Shown: piece by piece, positions 43,510-54,700 of the stretch
Layout: the number at the start of each line of letters is the position of its first letter
Numbering within the stretch: the stretch's first letter is position 1
Assembly: GCA_022783865.1 (NCBI GenBank)
Contig: JALFYY010000023.1
Location: 20,749 to 84,748 of the forward strand
Source: Bacteroidales bacterium
GTDB lineage: Bacteria; Bacteroidota; Bacteroidia; Bacteroidales; Paludibacteraceae
Length of the DNA stretch: 64,000 nucleotides
Direction: 5' to 3'
Notes under the pieces: generated by a model
The model's database searches: none
What the model saw: the letters and a program-made list of their open reading frames with translations, nothing else
Told to the model about the DNA's origin: nothing
Program-made: the position numbers and the translations under genes

Positions 43510-45669
43510 TTACTCTTCTTCTTTCTGCGACTCGGCGTATTCTTTCAAGAGCTTGTCTTGTACGTCCTGCGGAACGAGCTGATAGCTGTTGAACTTCAAT
43601 GTGAAGCTTGCACGACCGCCGGTCAGAGAGGACAAAGTGGTTGAATAGGTGGACAGTTCTTTCAAAGGCACTTGTGCAGTGAGGTGCTCAAATCCCTTTT
43701 CGGAATGCATACCCATAATCATACCACGGCGCCCTTGCAAATCGCTCATGACATCACCCATCTTGTCGGAGGGAACGAAGATTTCAACATCGTAGATAGG
43801 CTCCAGAATCTTCGGTCCGGCATTGCGGAACGCCTCTGCAAAAGCATTACGGCCAGCCAAACGGAAGGAGATTTCGTTGGAGTCAACGGGGTGCATCTTG
43901 CCATCGTAGATGATGACACGTACATCACGCGCGTAACTACCGGTGAGCGGTCCTTGCTCGATACGGTCCATAATACCTTTCAAGATAGCCGGGATAAAGC
44001 GAGCATCGATAGCACCACCGACAATACTATTGATAAGTACGAGTTTGCCACCCCATTCCAAAGGAATCTCCTGCGTATCGCGCACCGAAATCTTGTACTC
44101 TTGTCCACCGAACTTATACACTTCTTTTACGGGAACACCCTCTTCGTAAGGTTCAACAATGAGGTGCACTTCACCAAACTGCCCCGAACCGCCGGACTGC
44201 TTTTTATGGCGGTAGTCAGCACGCGCCGACTTAGTGATGGTTTCGCGATAGGGAATCTTCGGTTCTTCGAAGTTAATCATCATCTTATCGTTGTTCTCCA
44301 GACGCCATTTGAGTGTACGCAGGTGGAACTCTCCTTGTCCGTGTACGATAGTCTGGCGCAACTCCTTCGACTGCTCGATTACCCATGTGGGATCCTCTTC
44401 GTGCATACGGGTAAGCAGAGTGGAAAGTTTCTCAGAATCGCTCTCCGTTACAGGACGTATGGCACGACGGAACTTGGGATCGGGATACTTGATGCTGCCG
44501 AAATGATAGTCGCAATCCTTGGTATTGAGCGTATTGCCCGTGCGTGAGTCTTTCATCTTGACAGTTGCAGCAATATCACCCGCTACGACTTCGTCGATTG
44601 GCTGGCGGTTGCTACCTGCCACGGTGTAGATTTGGGAAATGCGCTCTTTGGAGCCTCTGTCCATATTCACCAAGTCGTCGGAAGTATGGATGGTACCTGA
44701 CATCACTTTAAAATAGTTCACCTCACCAATATGAGGCTCCACCGAAGTCTTGAAGATGAAGATTGAAGCAGGTGCTTTAGCATCGCACGGAACAGGAGTG
44801 CCATCCAATGTTTTAGGCGCTTCGACCTCAGAAACCGCCGGAGCTATAATCCCCAAGAATTCCATCATCTTGCGAACGCCCATGTCTTTCAAACCACTGG
44901 TGCAGAGCACCGGGAACATATCGCGCTGAGCAAAGACTTTGCGCAAGCCGAAGACAATTTCTTCCTCCGACAAACTTTCGGCTTCGAAGAACTTCTCCAT
45001 CAATGCTTCATCCGCCTCGGCAGCCATTTCGAAGAGTGCAGCACGCAGTTCTTCCACTTTGTTTTCTTCTGCAGCAGGAATAGGCAAGAGTTCCGGCGCT
45101 CCGCCTTCGGGTTTCCATTGGTACATCTTCATTGCCAAAACATCAATCACCTGATTAAAGCCGTTACCAGCATTGAGCGGATATTGGATAACAACGACTT
45201 TGTTGCCAAAAGACTCTTTGAGCTGCTCGACAGTGTGCTCAAAGTTGGCGTTCTCGTGGTCTAACTTGTTGACTACGAAAGCGACGGGCTTATTGTATTT
45301 CTCAGTATAACGGAAATGGTTTTGTGTGCCGACCTCAACGCCATTATTAGCAGCCACAACAACCAATGCCGTATCGGTGACATTGAGACTGGTGACTGTA
45401 CCGCCAATGAAGTCGTCAGAACCCGGGCAGTCGATAAAATTAAGTTTATGATTGGCAAACTCCACATTGCAAACGGTGGAGAACACAGAATAACCATACT
45501 CTTTTTCTACGGGGAAATAGTCGCTTACCGTGTTCTGAGCCTCGACTGTTCCACGACGTTTAATGACACCACTCTCAAAAAGCATAGACTCGATGAGAGT
45601 GGTTTTACCGGCGCCGGCGCCACCCATGAGCGAGATATTCTTAATCTCATTAGCTTGATACAATTTCAT
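43510..45669 (-). CDS. fusA2: EF-G paralogue with altered GTPase motifs (EF-G2 type)
   Basis: 719 residues with the full EF-G domain order: G domain, II, III, IV, V. GTPase motifs differ from canonical EF-G. The P-loop is GGAGAGKTT (canonical has DAGKTT), switch I reads EKEYGYS (canonical ERGIT), and switch II is DCPGSDDF with S84 in place of the catalytic His (canonical DxPGH). NKLD for guanine recognition is kept. Domain IV/V segments such as GRRGMIMGMHSEKGFEHLTA are well conserved. This matches the Bacteroides EF-G2 paralogue, reported to lack GTPase activity, to support translation under starvation and gut colonisation, and to be activated by the carbon regulator Cur. The main fusA is not in this window. 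The same role here is inferred from the substitutions. Confidence 0.9.
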   Translation of the reverse strand: MKLYQANEIKNISLMGGAGAGKTTLIESMLFESGVIKRRGTVEAQNTVSDYFPVEKEYGYSVFSTVCNVEFANHKLNFIDCPGSDDFIGGTVTSLNVTDTALVVVAANNGVEVGTQNHFRYTEKYNKPVAFVVNKLDHENANFEHTVEQLKESFGNKVVVIQYPLNAGNGFNQVIDVLAMKMYQWKPEGGAPELLPIPAAEENKVEELRAALFEMAAEADEALMEKFFEAESLSEEEIVFGLRKVFAQRDMFPVLCTSGLKDMGVRKMMEFLGIIAPAVSEVEAPKTLDGTPVPCDAKAPASIFIFKTSVEPHIGEVNYFKVMSGTIHTSDDLVNMDRGSKERISQIYTVAGSNRQPIDEVVAGDIAATVKMKDSRTGNTLNTKDCDYHFGSIKYPDPKFRRAIRPVTESDSEKLSTLLTRMHEEDPTWVIEQSKELRQTIVHGQGEFHLRTLKWRLENNDKMMINFEEPKIPYRETITKSARADYRHKKQSGGSGQFGEVHLIVEPYEEGVPVKEVYKFGGQEYKISVRDTQEIPLEWGGKLVLINSIVGGAIDARFIPAILKGIMDRIEQGPLTGSYARDVRVIIYDGKMHPVDSNEISFRLAGRNAFAEAFRNAGPKILEPIYDVEIFVPSDKMGDVMSDLQGRRGMIMGMHSEKGFEHLTAQVPLKELSTYSTTLSSLTGGRASFTLKFNSYQLVPQDVQDKLLKEYAESQKEEE

Positions 45670-45741
45670 ACTGTATTAAATTATAAGGTTAGTATTTTTA
45701 GTTATATTTGTCTTATGAAGCAAGTCCCGTAAAACGGGCTG

Positions 45742-45771
45742 CAAGATACAACAATTTTGCGAGATTTCCAA
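45742..45771 (-). promoter_or_regulatory. Promoter of the EF-G2-like gene
   Basis: On the minus strand, TTG (45771-45769), 20 bases, TATCTTG followed by C (45748-45742), one mismatch from consensus. The predicted start near 45735 gives a leader of about 65 bases. A weak -7 box fits an activator-dependent promoter. Confidence 0.5.
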
Positions 45772-45782
45772 TAGGGAAAATA

Positions 45783-45798
45783 TATGTTGTACAACATA
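45783..45798. promoter_or_regulatory. 16-bp perfect palindrome, candidate activator site
   Basis: TATGTTGTACAACATA, centred about 55 bases upstream of the predicted start of the EF-G2-like gene and just upstream of its -33 element. The position fits an activator of CRP/Cur type. The sequence itself does not match the classical CRP half-site, so the protein is unknown. Confidence 0.45.
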
Positions 45799-45944
45799 AG
45801 TTTCAATGTATTTCTAAGGTATAGTTCTGCTTTCTACGATTCGCAGGAAAGCAACAAGAGAATTATTTTCACGCCACAACAAACTGAGGATTAGCATTTT
45901 ACACATCCTGCTACATATTTTATATATAATATCGGTACACATTG

Positions 45945-45976
45945 TTGCATATATTCCAAAGTTTTTCGTATCTTTG
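45945..45976 (+). promoter_or_regulatory. Promoter of ssb
   Basis: TTG (45945-45947), 21 bases, TATCTTTG (45969-45976). The start near 45983 excludes the upstream in-frame start at 45974. Bases 45799-45944, between the divergent genes, show only AT-rich sequence. Confidence 0.7.
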
Positions 45977-46018
45977 CAGTCGTTGAACATTCAACACAAC
46001 AATTTAATACAAAACCAT

Positions 46019-46462
46019 ATGTCATCAGTCAACAAAGTCATCTTAATCGGGAACATTGGTCAAGACCCGGAAGTACGGTACTTAGACAAAGGAGTAGCTA
46101 TTGCCAATTTTAATTTAGCGACCACAGAAAGAGGATACCAAATGCAAAACGGTACCCAAGTGCCCGACCGCACCGAATGGCACAGCATCGTGCTATGGCG
46201 CAACTTAGCAGAATGGGCGGAGAAGTATCTAAAGAAGGGAATGAAGATTTACGTAGAAGGCAAACTTCAGACCCGCTCATGGGAAAAAGACGGCGTTCGC
46301 CGCAGTAAAACAGAAATCATTGCAGAAAGTATTCAGATATTGTATCGTCCGGACTATTTGCAAAACGGGATGAATACCCAATCAAATGAGCAACCTATTC
46401 AGGAGGAAACAGTTGCAGAAGTTCCCAATACGGACAACAACCATGGTAATTTCAGTTTCTAA
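46019..46462 (+). CDS. ssb: Single-stranded DNA-binding protein
   Basis: 147 residues from MSSVNKVILIGNIGQDPEVR at 46019, chosen because the promoter lies over the earlier start. The OB fold is recognisable by VNKVILIGNIGQDPEVRYL, ANFNLATTERG, TEWHSIVLWRNLAEWAEKYL, KIYVEGKLQTRSW and SIQILYRP. The acidic, N-rich tail ends GNFSF rather than the usual DDDIPF, a modest departure from the standard partner-binding tip. It protects single strands during replication and repair. Confidence 0.96.
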   Translation: MSSVNKVILIGNIGQDPEVRYLDKGVAIANFNLATTERGYQMQNGTQVPDRTEWHSIVLWRNLAEWAEKYLKKGMKIYVEGKLQTRSWEKDGVRRSKTEIIAESIQILYRPDYLQNGMNTQSNEQPIQEETVAEVPNTDNNHGNFSF

Positions 46463-46480
46463 ACTATTGCTGCATAACAG

Positions 46481-46507
46481 AAAAAGGCTCCCAATAGGAG
46501 CCTTTTT
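46481..46507. terminator. Bidirectional terminator between ssb and the DUF3298 gene
   Basis: AAAAAGGCTCC, loop CAATA, GGAGCCTTTTT: an 11-bp stem with A/T tracts usable in both directions. Confidence 0.9.
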
Positions 46508-46528
46508 CTGTTTATATAGTCCGACGGT

Positions 46529-47332
46529 TTATTTCCACAGCGGACAACCGGCAACCAAGATAGGACGCAACTGAGCCTTCGGAATAAAGATTTCGGTAGC
46601 ACCATAGGCATAGGGAGCAATCTCGTATGGATTGAAAACATAAGTAATGCCCTCTTCGGAAAGATAGAAATTATTGTTAGGCACAATGCGATCAACATAA
46701 TAATACGAGGTATAAAGTTCATCAACCTGCTGCAACTCATCGGTTTGTGCCACCAATTGTTCACGAAGGAGCTGCATCAGAATTTCAGTTGCATCATCTG
46801 CAAACAAGTCTGAATCATGCAAGAGTTTACCTGTTTTGAGACAATAGTTGAAATAGAAACGATTGCTGATACCATGCGCACCACCGGTATAAACATATTG
46901 CTCCATACTATATGACATAATGCCCGAAACCACCGACAATACACGACCTGAAAGAATTTGCTCTTCGCAAAAAGCAGGAAGAATATCCTCATCTCCGTTA
47001 TCAATCATTTCTTGCCGCATTTGGGTATTATTGGAAAGATATTCAGTCTCATACACCGACATATAGTTTGCTATTGCCTCCGGCGTTTCCATATCCGCAT
47101 AGTTCTCTCCCAAAAGATTGAGCAAAAGGTTGTGCTGAATAATTGGCAAAACAGAATCCACTTCAAGCATAGTAGGCATTTCTATCTCGAAACTCATGTG
47201 CAAACTATCGGTATGCTGCTCAGTCAAATAGACGGTCTTTTCAGCAGAATACTGCTCTGTTTCCAACTTAGTTTCTGATTGGCAAGCAACCAAGAAGATG
47301 GCTGCCAAAAGAATGGTAAATGACTTTTTCAT
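46529..47332 (-). CDS. DUF3298-family (RsiV-like) lipoprotein
   Basis: 267 residues. MKKSFTILLAAIFLVAC is a lipoprotein signal (C17). The mature part has an N-terminal beta/helical region and the C-terminal DUF3298 domain: YVYTGGAHGISNRFYFNYCL, HDSDLFADDATEILMQLLRE, NFYLSEEGITYVFNPYEIAP and TEIFIPKAQLRPIL. These motifs resemble the lysozyme-binding RsiV and related envelope proteins, but here the protein is anchored by lipid and no sigma factor gene is adjacent. It has a consensus promoter and stands alone between two terminators. Function unknown; perhaps lysozyme or peptidoglycan sensing. Confidence 0.82.
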   Translation of the reverse strand: MKKSFTILLAAIFLVACQSETKLETEQYSAEKTVYLTEQHTDSLHMSFEIEMPTMLEVDSVLPIIQHNLLLNLLGENYADMETPEAIANYMSVYETEYLSNNTQMRQEMIDNGDEDILPAFCEEQILSGRVLSVVSGIMSYSMEQYVYTGGAHGISNRFYFNYCLKTGKLLHDSDLFADDATEILMQLLREQLVAQTDELQQVDELYTSYYYVDRIVPNNNFYLSEEGITYVFNPYEIAPYAYGATEIFIPKAQLRPILVAGCPLWK

Positions 47333-47354
47333 AACATAAAGATATTAGTTGGAG

Positions 47355-47386
47355 CAAAGGTAGTACATTTCGTTGACATAACCAAA
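47355..47386 (-). promoter_or_regulatory. Promoter of the DUF3298 lipoprotein gene
   Basis: On the minus strand, TTTG (47386-47383), 20 bases, TACCTTTG (47362-47355): an exact consensus. The start is near 47348. Confidence 0.75.
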
Positions 47387-47396
47387 CATAAAACAC

Positions 47397-47427
47397 AAAA
47401 GCGGTCAGGAGAGCCCTAACCGCTTTT
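47397..47427 (-). terminator. Terminator of the rpoBC operon
   Basis: On the minus strand, AAAAGCGGTTAGG, loop GCTCT, CCTGACCGCTTTT, with one G-T pair, followed by GTGTTTTATG. It lies 19 bases beyond the rpoC stop. Confidence 0.8.
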
Positions 47428-47445
47428 ATGATTATAATAAGAAGA

Positions 47446-50400
47446 TTATTCTTCGGTTTCTTCCAACTCGGCTTCTGCTTGTGCAGCCCTGAGTTCCTCG
47501 TATTGCTGTTTGTTGTAAACAGTCAACTTGTTGAACTCACGGAGTCCTGTACCAGCCGGAATCAAGTGACCAACGATTACGTTTTCCTTCATACCCTCAA
47601 GGTAGTCAACTTTACCATTGATAGCGGCATCATTGAGGACCTTGTTGGTTTCCTGGAACGAAGCAGCAGACATGAACGATTTGGTACCCAAAGCGGCACG
47701 TGTGATACCTTGCAGTACCTGAGCCGAGGTAGCCGGCATTGCATCACGCACTTCAACAACCTTCTTGTCGCGACGACGCAACATAGAGTTCTCGTCGTGG
47801 AGTTTACGCGGCGTAACAATCTGACCCGGTTTGAGATTCTCGCTGTCACCGGCATCTACAACCACTTTCTTGCCCCATATACGGTCGTTCTCTTCCATAA
47901 AGTCGTTCTTATCAACAATCTGACGCTCCAAGAAGCGTGTATCACCCGGATCTTGGATTTCGACTTTACGCATCATCTGACGTACGATAATCTCGAAGTG
48001 CTTGTCGTTAATCTTCACACCTTGCAGACGATAAACATCTTGCACTTCGTTGACGATGTAGTCTTGTACAGCCGTAGGACCTTTGATTGCCAAGATGTCG
48101 TTAGGCGTAACGGCACCGTCGGACAGAGGCGTTCCGGCACGCACGAAGTCGTTCTCCTGTACCAAGATTTGTTTCGACAACGGGATAAGATATTTTTTCT
48201 CCTCGCCCAAACGAGAGGTAACAGTAAGTTCACGGTTACCACGTTTGATTTTGCCGAATGTTACTTCACCATCGATTTCACTTACGATAGCAGGATTAGA
48301 GGAGTTACGAGCCTCAAACAACTCTGTAACACGTGGAAGACCACCCGTAATATCACCTGCTTTACCAACGGTACGAGGAATCTTGATCAACAAACTACCT
48401 ACCTTCACTGCTTCGCCATCCTTAGGAACCAAGTGGGCGTTAACAGGCAAGTTGTAGGTATGGAGTACATTGCCTTTCTTATCTATAATATGTGCCGTAG
48501 GAATACGCGTTTTATCTTTCGACTCAATGATAATGGTTTCTTTCAAACCTGTGGTATCATCGGTTTCGGTCTTAGCCGTAACATTCTCTACCACATCTTC
48601 GAATTTAACTTTACCATCGTTTTCGATAACAATAGTAGCGTTGAATGGATCCCATTCGCAGACCAATGTACCCTTTTCGTATTTCTTGCCATTCTCTACA
48701 TAGAGTTTAGCGGCATAAGGAACATTGAAGGTAGTAAGTACCACGCCGGTCTGCTCATCACGCAAACGCAATTCGGTTTGACGGGATACTACGATGGTTT
48801 GGTTCTCGCTATCGGTAACGGTACGGAGTTCATCAATTTCGACGATACCGTCGTATTTGAGAGTATGGCTACTCTCGGTTGCCACGTTACCTGCCACACC
48901 ACCGACGTGGAACGTACGAAGTGTCAACTGTGTACCCGGCTCACCGATAGACTGTGCAGCAATCACACCGACAGCCTCACCTTTCTCAACCAAGCGACCT
49001 GTAGCCAAGTTACGACCATAACATTTAGCACAGACACCGCTCTTCGCCTCGCAAGTGAGTACCGAACGAATCTCAACAGCCTCAATAGGAGAGTTCTGAA
49101 TCTTCTCTGCAGCATCCTCGCGAATTTCTTCGCCGGCACGTACATAGAGTTCACCGGTAATAGGATCGGTAACATCGTGTACGCTCACACGACCCAAGAT
49201 ACGTTCGTAAAGCGAAGCCACTACATTCTCGTTCTTCTTGATTTCGGTAGCCGTCAGACCACGCAAAGTACCACAGTCTTCTTCAGTAATAATGACATCG
49301 TGGCTTACGTCAACCAAACGACGAGTCAGATAACCGGCATCGGCTGTCTTCAAAGCTGTATCAGCCAAACCTTTACGAGCACCGTGGGTGGAGATGAAAT
49401 ACTCCAACACCGACAAACCTTCCTTAAAGTTCGAAAGAATCGGGTTCTCAATGGTCTGACCACCTTCGGCACCGGCTTTTTGCGGTTTAGCCATCAAACC
49501 ACGCATACCAGACAGCTGTTTGATCTGTGCTTTAGAACCACGGGCACCGGAGTCCATCATCATGAATACGGCATTGAAACCCTGGTCGGCAGCCTCCATC
49601 TCTTTCATCAAAACTTTGGTAAGCGACTGGTCAACTTGCGTCCACGTATCAATAACTTGGTTGTAACGTTCGTTATTAGTGATAAGACCCATATTGTAGT
49701 TACCCACGATTTCTTCTATCTCGGCATTACCTTCAGCCACCAAATCAACTTTCTCTTGCGGAATAATGATATCGTTCAAGTTGAACGACAAACCGCCACG
49801 GAACGCCATCTGATAACCAAGGTTCTTGATATCGTCCAAGAACTGTGCTGTACGGGCCACACCGCAAATCTTGATTACATCACCGATGATATCACGCAAT
49901 GTATTCTTCTTCAATACTTTGTTGACATAACCAACTTCTTTCGGTACGTAATGGTTCACCAAGATACGTCCAACAGTCGTTTCGATGAGACGGGTAACCG
50001 GTTTGCCGTCTTCCATATCTTCGGTACGCACTTTAATCTTGGCGTGCATATCTACTTTCTTTTCATTGAGAGCGATTTCCGCCTCCTCAGGAGAGTAGAA
50101 AATCAAGCCTTCACCTTTGGCACCTGCACGCTCTTTGGTGATATAATACAGACCCAAGACCATATCCTGCGAAGGAACAGTGATAGGCGCACCATTGGCA
50201 GGGTTCAGGATATTGTGCGAACCCAACATAAGCAATTGTGCTTCCAAGATAGCCTCATTGGACAAAGGCAAGTGCACAGCCATCTGGTCACCGTCGAAGT
50301 CGGCATTGAAACCGGTACATGCCAATGGGTGCAACTGGATAGCTTTACCTTCAATCATACGAGGCTGGAAAGCCAAGATACCCAAGCGGTGCAATGTCGG

Positions 50401-51729
50401 GGCACGGTTTAGCAATACAGGATGACCTTCCATCACGTGCTCAAGAATATCCCATATAACAGGTTCTTTGCGGTCGATGATACGTTTGGCAGATTTCACG
50501 GTCTTAACGATACCCCGCTCGATGAGTTTGCGGATGATAAACGGTTTATAAAGCTCAGCTGCCATATCTTTTGGCAAACCGCATTCGTGCATTTTCAGTT
50601 CAGGACCTACAACAATAACCGAACGGGCAGAATAGTCCACACGTTTACCGAGCAAGTTCTGACGGAAACGACCTTGTTTACCCTTCAGAGAATCGGACAA
50701 AGATTTGAGCGGACGATTGGTTTCGCTCTTGATAGCAGTAGATTTGCGAGAGTTATCAAGCAAAGAATCAACAGCCTCTTGCAACATACGTTTTTCGTTG
50801 CGCAGAATCACTTCCGGAGCTTTAATCTCAATCAATCGTTTCAAACGGTTATTACGGATGATAACGCGACGATAGAGGTCGTTGAGGTCGGAGGTAGCAA
50901 AACGTCCACCATCCAACGGAACCAACGGACGCAACTCAGGAGGAGTCACAGGAATAATCTTCAAGATCATCCATTCCGGTTTGTTTCTATTCCTCGAAGC
51001 ACGGAACGACTCTACTACTTGCAGACGCTTCAAAGCTTCTGTCTTGCGTTGTTGAGAAGAGTCTTTACTTGCACGGTCACGCAACTCATATGAGAGTGCA
51101 TCCAAATCCAAACGGGTCAACATATCATAGATAGCCTCTGCACCCATCTTGGCAATGAACTTCTGAGGATTATTGTCTTCCAACATCTGATTGCCTTGTG
51201 GCAGACGATCAATCAATTCCAGATATTCATCTTCCGAAAGCAACATGTTGTCTTCCAACACTTGTCCTTCACCAAACTCTTGACCTGCCAAGATACCACT
51301 TTGAATAACGATATATTTCTCATAGTAGATAATAGCATCCAATTTCTTGGTAGGAAGGCCCAGCAAATAACCCATTTTGTTAGGTAACGAACGGAAATAC
51401 CAGATGTGTGCAACAGGTACAACCAACTGGATGTGCCCCATACGCTCACGACGTACTTTCTTTTCGGTTACTTCTACACCACAACGGTCGCAAATAATAC
51501 CTTTGTAGCGGATACGTTTGTACTTTCCGCAATGGCACTCATAGTCGCGAGTTGGACCAAAGATTCGCTCACAGAACAGACCATCACGCTCAGGTTTATA
51601 AGTACGATAGTTGATGGTTTCCGGTTTCAGTACTTCACCATGCGATTGACGAAGTATTTCTTCTGGCGAAGCAAGACCAATAGTAATCTTGCTGAAACCG
51701 GTCTTTTTATTATCTTGTTTAAAAGCCAT
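47446..51729 (-). CDS. rpoC: DNA-directed RNA polymerase subunit beta'
   Basis: 1427 residues, full length for Bacteroidota. The N-terminal zinc finger is [20 protein letters not shown] followed by CGVEV. The catalytic [16 protein letters not shown] holds the Mg2+-chelating Asp triad. The second zinc site is near [26 protein letters not shown]. The trigger-loop region and the C-terminal CRxPTD-like repeats are present. It is the catalytic core subunit with RpoB. It starts 28 bases after the rpoB stop and is followed by a terminator. No intein or unusual insertion is seen. Confidence 0.99.
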   Translation of the reverse strand: MAFKQDNKKTGFSKITIGLASPEEILRQSHGEVLKPETINYRTYKPERDGLFCERIFGPTRDYECHCGKYKRIRYKGIICDRCGVEVTEKKVRRERMGHIQLVVPVAHIWYFRSLPNKMGYLLGLPTKKLDAIIYYEKYIVIQSGILAGQEFGEGQVLEDNMLLSEDEYLELIDRLPQGNQMLEDNNPQKFIAKMGAEAIYDMLTRLDLDALSYELRDRASKDSSQQRKTEALKRLQVVESFRASRNRNKPEWMILKIIPVTPPELRPLVPLDGGRFATSDLNDLYRRVIIRNNRLKRLIEIKAPEVILRNEKRMLQEAVDSLLDNSRKSTAIKSETNRPLKSLSDSLKGKQGRFRQNLLGKRVDYSARSVIVVGPELKMHECGLPKDMAAELYKPFIIRKLIERGIVKTVKSAKRIIDRKEPVIWDILEHVMEGHPVLLNRAPTLHRLGILAFQPRMIEGKAIQLHPLACTGFNADFDGDQMAVHLPLSNEAILEAQLLMLGSHNILNPANGAPITVPSQDMVLGLYYITKERAGAKGEGLIFYSPEEAEIALNEKKVDMHAKIKVRTEDMEDGKPVTRLIETTVGRILVNHYVPKEVGYVNKVLKKNTLRDIIGDVIKICGVARTAQFLDDIKNLGYQMAFRGGLSFNLNDIIIPQEKVDLVAEGNAEIEEIVGNYNMGLITNNERYNQVIDTWTQVDQSLTKVLMKEMEAADQGFNAVFMMMDSGARGSKAQIKQLSGMRGLMAKPQKAGAEGGQTIENPILSNFKEGLSVLEYFISTHGARKGLADTALKTADAGYLTRRLVDVSHDVIITEEDCGTLRGLTATEIKKNENVVASLYERILGRVSVHDVTDPITGELYVRAGEEIREDAAEKIQNSPIEAVEIRSVLTCEAKSGVCAKCYGRNLATGRLVEKGEAVGVIAAQSIGEPGTQLTLRTFHVGGVAGNVATESSHTLKYDGIVEIDELRTVTDSENQTIVVSRQTELRLRDEQTGVVLTTFNVPYAAKLYVENGKKYEKGTLVCEWDPFNATIVIENDGKVKFEDVVENVTAKTETDDTTGLKETIIIESKDKTRIPTAHIIDKKGNVLHTYNLPVNAHLVPKDGEAVKVGSLLIKIPRTVGKAGDITGGLPRVTELFEARNSSNPAIVSEIDGEVTFGKIKRGNRELTVTSRLGEEKKYLIPLSKQILVQENDFVRAGTPLSDGAVTPNDILAIKGPTAVQDYIVNEVQDVYRLQGVKINDKHFEIIVRQMMRKVEIQDPGDTRFLERQIVDKNDFMEENDRIWGKKVVVDAGDSENLKPGQIVTPRKLHDENSMLRRRDKKVVEVRDAMPATSAQVLQGITRAALGTKSFMSAASFQETNKVLNDAAINGKVDYLEGMKENVIVGHLIPAGTGLREFNKLTVYNKQQYEELRAAQAEAELEETEE

Positions 51730-51757
51730 TTTTGAGTAATTTACAAGTTAATGAATC

Positions 51758-54700
51758 TTATTCCATAGTGATATCCAAGCCTAATCCTTGCAATTCGCGC
51801 AAGAGGACATTCAACGACTCAGGTAATCCCGGTGTCGGCATAGGTTCACCCTTAACGATAGCTTCGTAGGTACGTGCACGTCCGTTGACGTCATCCGACT
51901 TAACAGTCAGAATCTCTTGCAGAACGTGTGCCGCACCGTGTGCTTCAAGTGCCCAAACCTCCATTTCACCGAAACGCTGACCACCGAATTGTGCTTTACC
52001 ACCCAACGGTTGTTGCGTAATCAAACTGTACGGACCAATGGAACGAGCGTGCATCTTGTCGTCAACCATGTGACCTAACTTCATAAAGTATGTCACACCC
52101 ACCGTAGCAGGTTGGTCGAACATCTCACCCGTACCGCCATCATACAGATAGGTTTTACCGGCACGCGGCAAGCCAGCTTTGTCTGTCCATTCGTTCAAGT
52201 TGTCCATCGTACAACCATCGAAAATAGGAGTAGCAAACTTAACGCCCAACTCCTTGCCTGCCCAACCCAAGACAGCCTCGAAAATCTGTCCCAAGTTCAT
52301 ACGGGAAGGCACACCCAACGGGTTCAATACGATATCTACTGGAGTACCATCAGCCAAGAAAGGCATGTCTTCAACACGGACAATCTTACTTACGATACCT
52401 TTGTTACCGTGACGACCCGCCATCTTGTCACCTACACGGATCTTACGCTTCTTCGCCAAATAAACTTTAGCCATTTGCATAATACCGTTTGGTAATTCAT
52501 CACCAATGGTAAGGTCGAAGCATTTGCGTTTGTATTGGGCATCCAACTCTTTGTGTTTGTGCAAATAGTTGAGAATACATTGACGAATCAAAGCATTCTT
52601 CTCTTCGTCTGCCACCCATTTTGCCAGCATCACTGCATCATAGTCGATTTGCTCCAGACGCTCACGGGTAAACTTGCTGTTCTTCGAAATAATATCGGTG
52701 CCCATCAAGTCTTTTACACCCATTGATGTCTTGCCTTCTGTCAGCACAAGTAACTTCTCAACCAACTGCTGTTTCAGTTCGTTTGCCTTTGCTTCGAAGT
52801 CTGCACGCATTTCTTCCAACTGCAGTTTGTCGTCTTTCTTCTGACGGGCATCTTTCATTGCTCTCTTATACAAGCGTTTCTCAATAACCACACCTTCCAA
52901 CGACGGTGAAGCTTTCAGAGAAGCGTCTTTCACATCGCCTGCACGGTCACCGAAGATAGCCTTGAGCAATTTTTCCTCAGGACTCGGATCGCTCTCACCC
53001 TTAGGAGTAATCTTACCGATAATAATATCACCCGGCTCAATGCGTGCACCTACGCGAACTATACCGTTCTCATCAAGGTTCTTTGTAGCTTCTTCACTGA
53101 CATTCGGAATATCGCTTGTGAACTCTTCCAAACCGCGTTTGGTTTCGCGTACTTCCAAGAGTTGCTCTACTACGTGAACAGAAGTGAACATATCTTCACG
53201 TACGATACGCTCCGACAGCACGATAGCATCCTCGTAGTTGTAACCTTTCCAAGGAATGTATGCCACTTTCAGATTCTTACCCAAAGCCAATTCACCATTC
53301 TCAGTAGAGAAACCTTCAGTCAGAATTTGTCCTTTCTCAACACGCTCACCTTTCTTGACAATGGGACGCAAGTCAATGGTAGTATTCTGGTTCGTCTTTT
53401 GGAATTTGGGCAAACGATACTCTTTTACTGCTGAATCGAAACTGATAAACGCTTCGGTCTCTGTACGGTCGTACTCAACCAGAATCTTATCAGCATCCAC
53501 ATAGATTACCTTGCCTGCACCTTCAGCACGTACTTGTGTACGTGAGTCTTGTATCAACTGACCTTCAATACCAGTACCGACGATAGGTGCTTCCGGACGC
53601 AACAATGGAACTGCCTGACGCATCATGTTCGATCCCATCAATGCACGGTTGGCATCGTCGTGCTCCAAGAAAGGTATCAAGGCTGCAGCAATAGAAGCAA
53701 TCTGACTCGGCGAAACGTCCATCATATTCACCTTATCAGGCTCAACTACCGGGAAATCTGCCTCTAAACGTGCCTTTACTTTATTATTTAAGAAGTGGCC
53801 CTCCTTATCCAAAGGAGCATTACCTTGTGCAACAATCAATTGCTCTTCGTCCTCGGCCGTCATGTAAACAATACCGTCATCCGACAAGTCAACTACCGAA
53901 TTCTCTACCTTACGATATGGAGTCTCAATAAAGCCGAGATTATTAATCTTCGCATAGATACACAACGATGAAATCAAACCGATATTCGGACCTTCAGGAG
54001 TCTCAATCGGACATAAACGACCATAGTGAGTATAGTGTACGTCACGCACCTCGAAACCTGCACGGTCACGACTCAAACCGCCGGGACCTAAGGCAGACAT
54101 ACGACGTTTGTGCGTAATCTCAGCCAACGGGTTCTGTTGGTCCATGAACTGCGACAACGCATTCGTACCGAAATAGCTGTTGATGATACTTGCTATGCTT
54201 TTGGCATTTACCAAATCGGTAGGCGTAAATACCTCATTGTCACGCACATTCATACGCTCACGAATTGTACGAGCCATACGAGCCAAACCCACACCGAACT
54301 GATTATACAACTGCTCGCCCACTGTGCGTACACGACGGTTGCTCAAGTGGTCAATATCATCAACCTCCGCATTAGAGTTAATCAACTCAATCAGATATTT
54401 GATAATCTCAATAATATCTTCTTTGGTTAACACACGGACAGAAGAATCAATATTGAGGTTCAGTTTGCGGTTGATACGGTAACGGCCGACCTCACCCAAA
54501 TCATAACGTTTTTCCGAGAAGAACAAACCGTTGATTACTTCGCGAGCCGTACTGTCATCTGCAGGCTCAGCATTACGCAACTGACGATAGATATACAACA
54601 CAGCCTCTTTCTCAGAGTTGGTCGGGTCTTTCTGCAAGGTATTGAAGATGATACTGCAATCTTTGGTAAATTGCTCTTCTTTATGCAACAAAATGTGCTT

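Noticed and set aside
47428..50412. Open frame of 994 codons on the plus strand opposite rpoC
   Set aside because: The length is explained by the codon bias of rpoC. The translation is low-complexity without known motifs, and the minus-strand product is certain.
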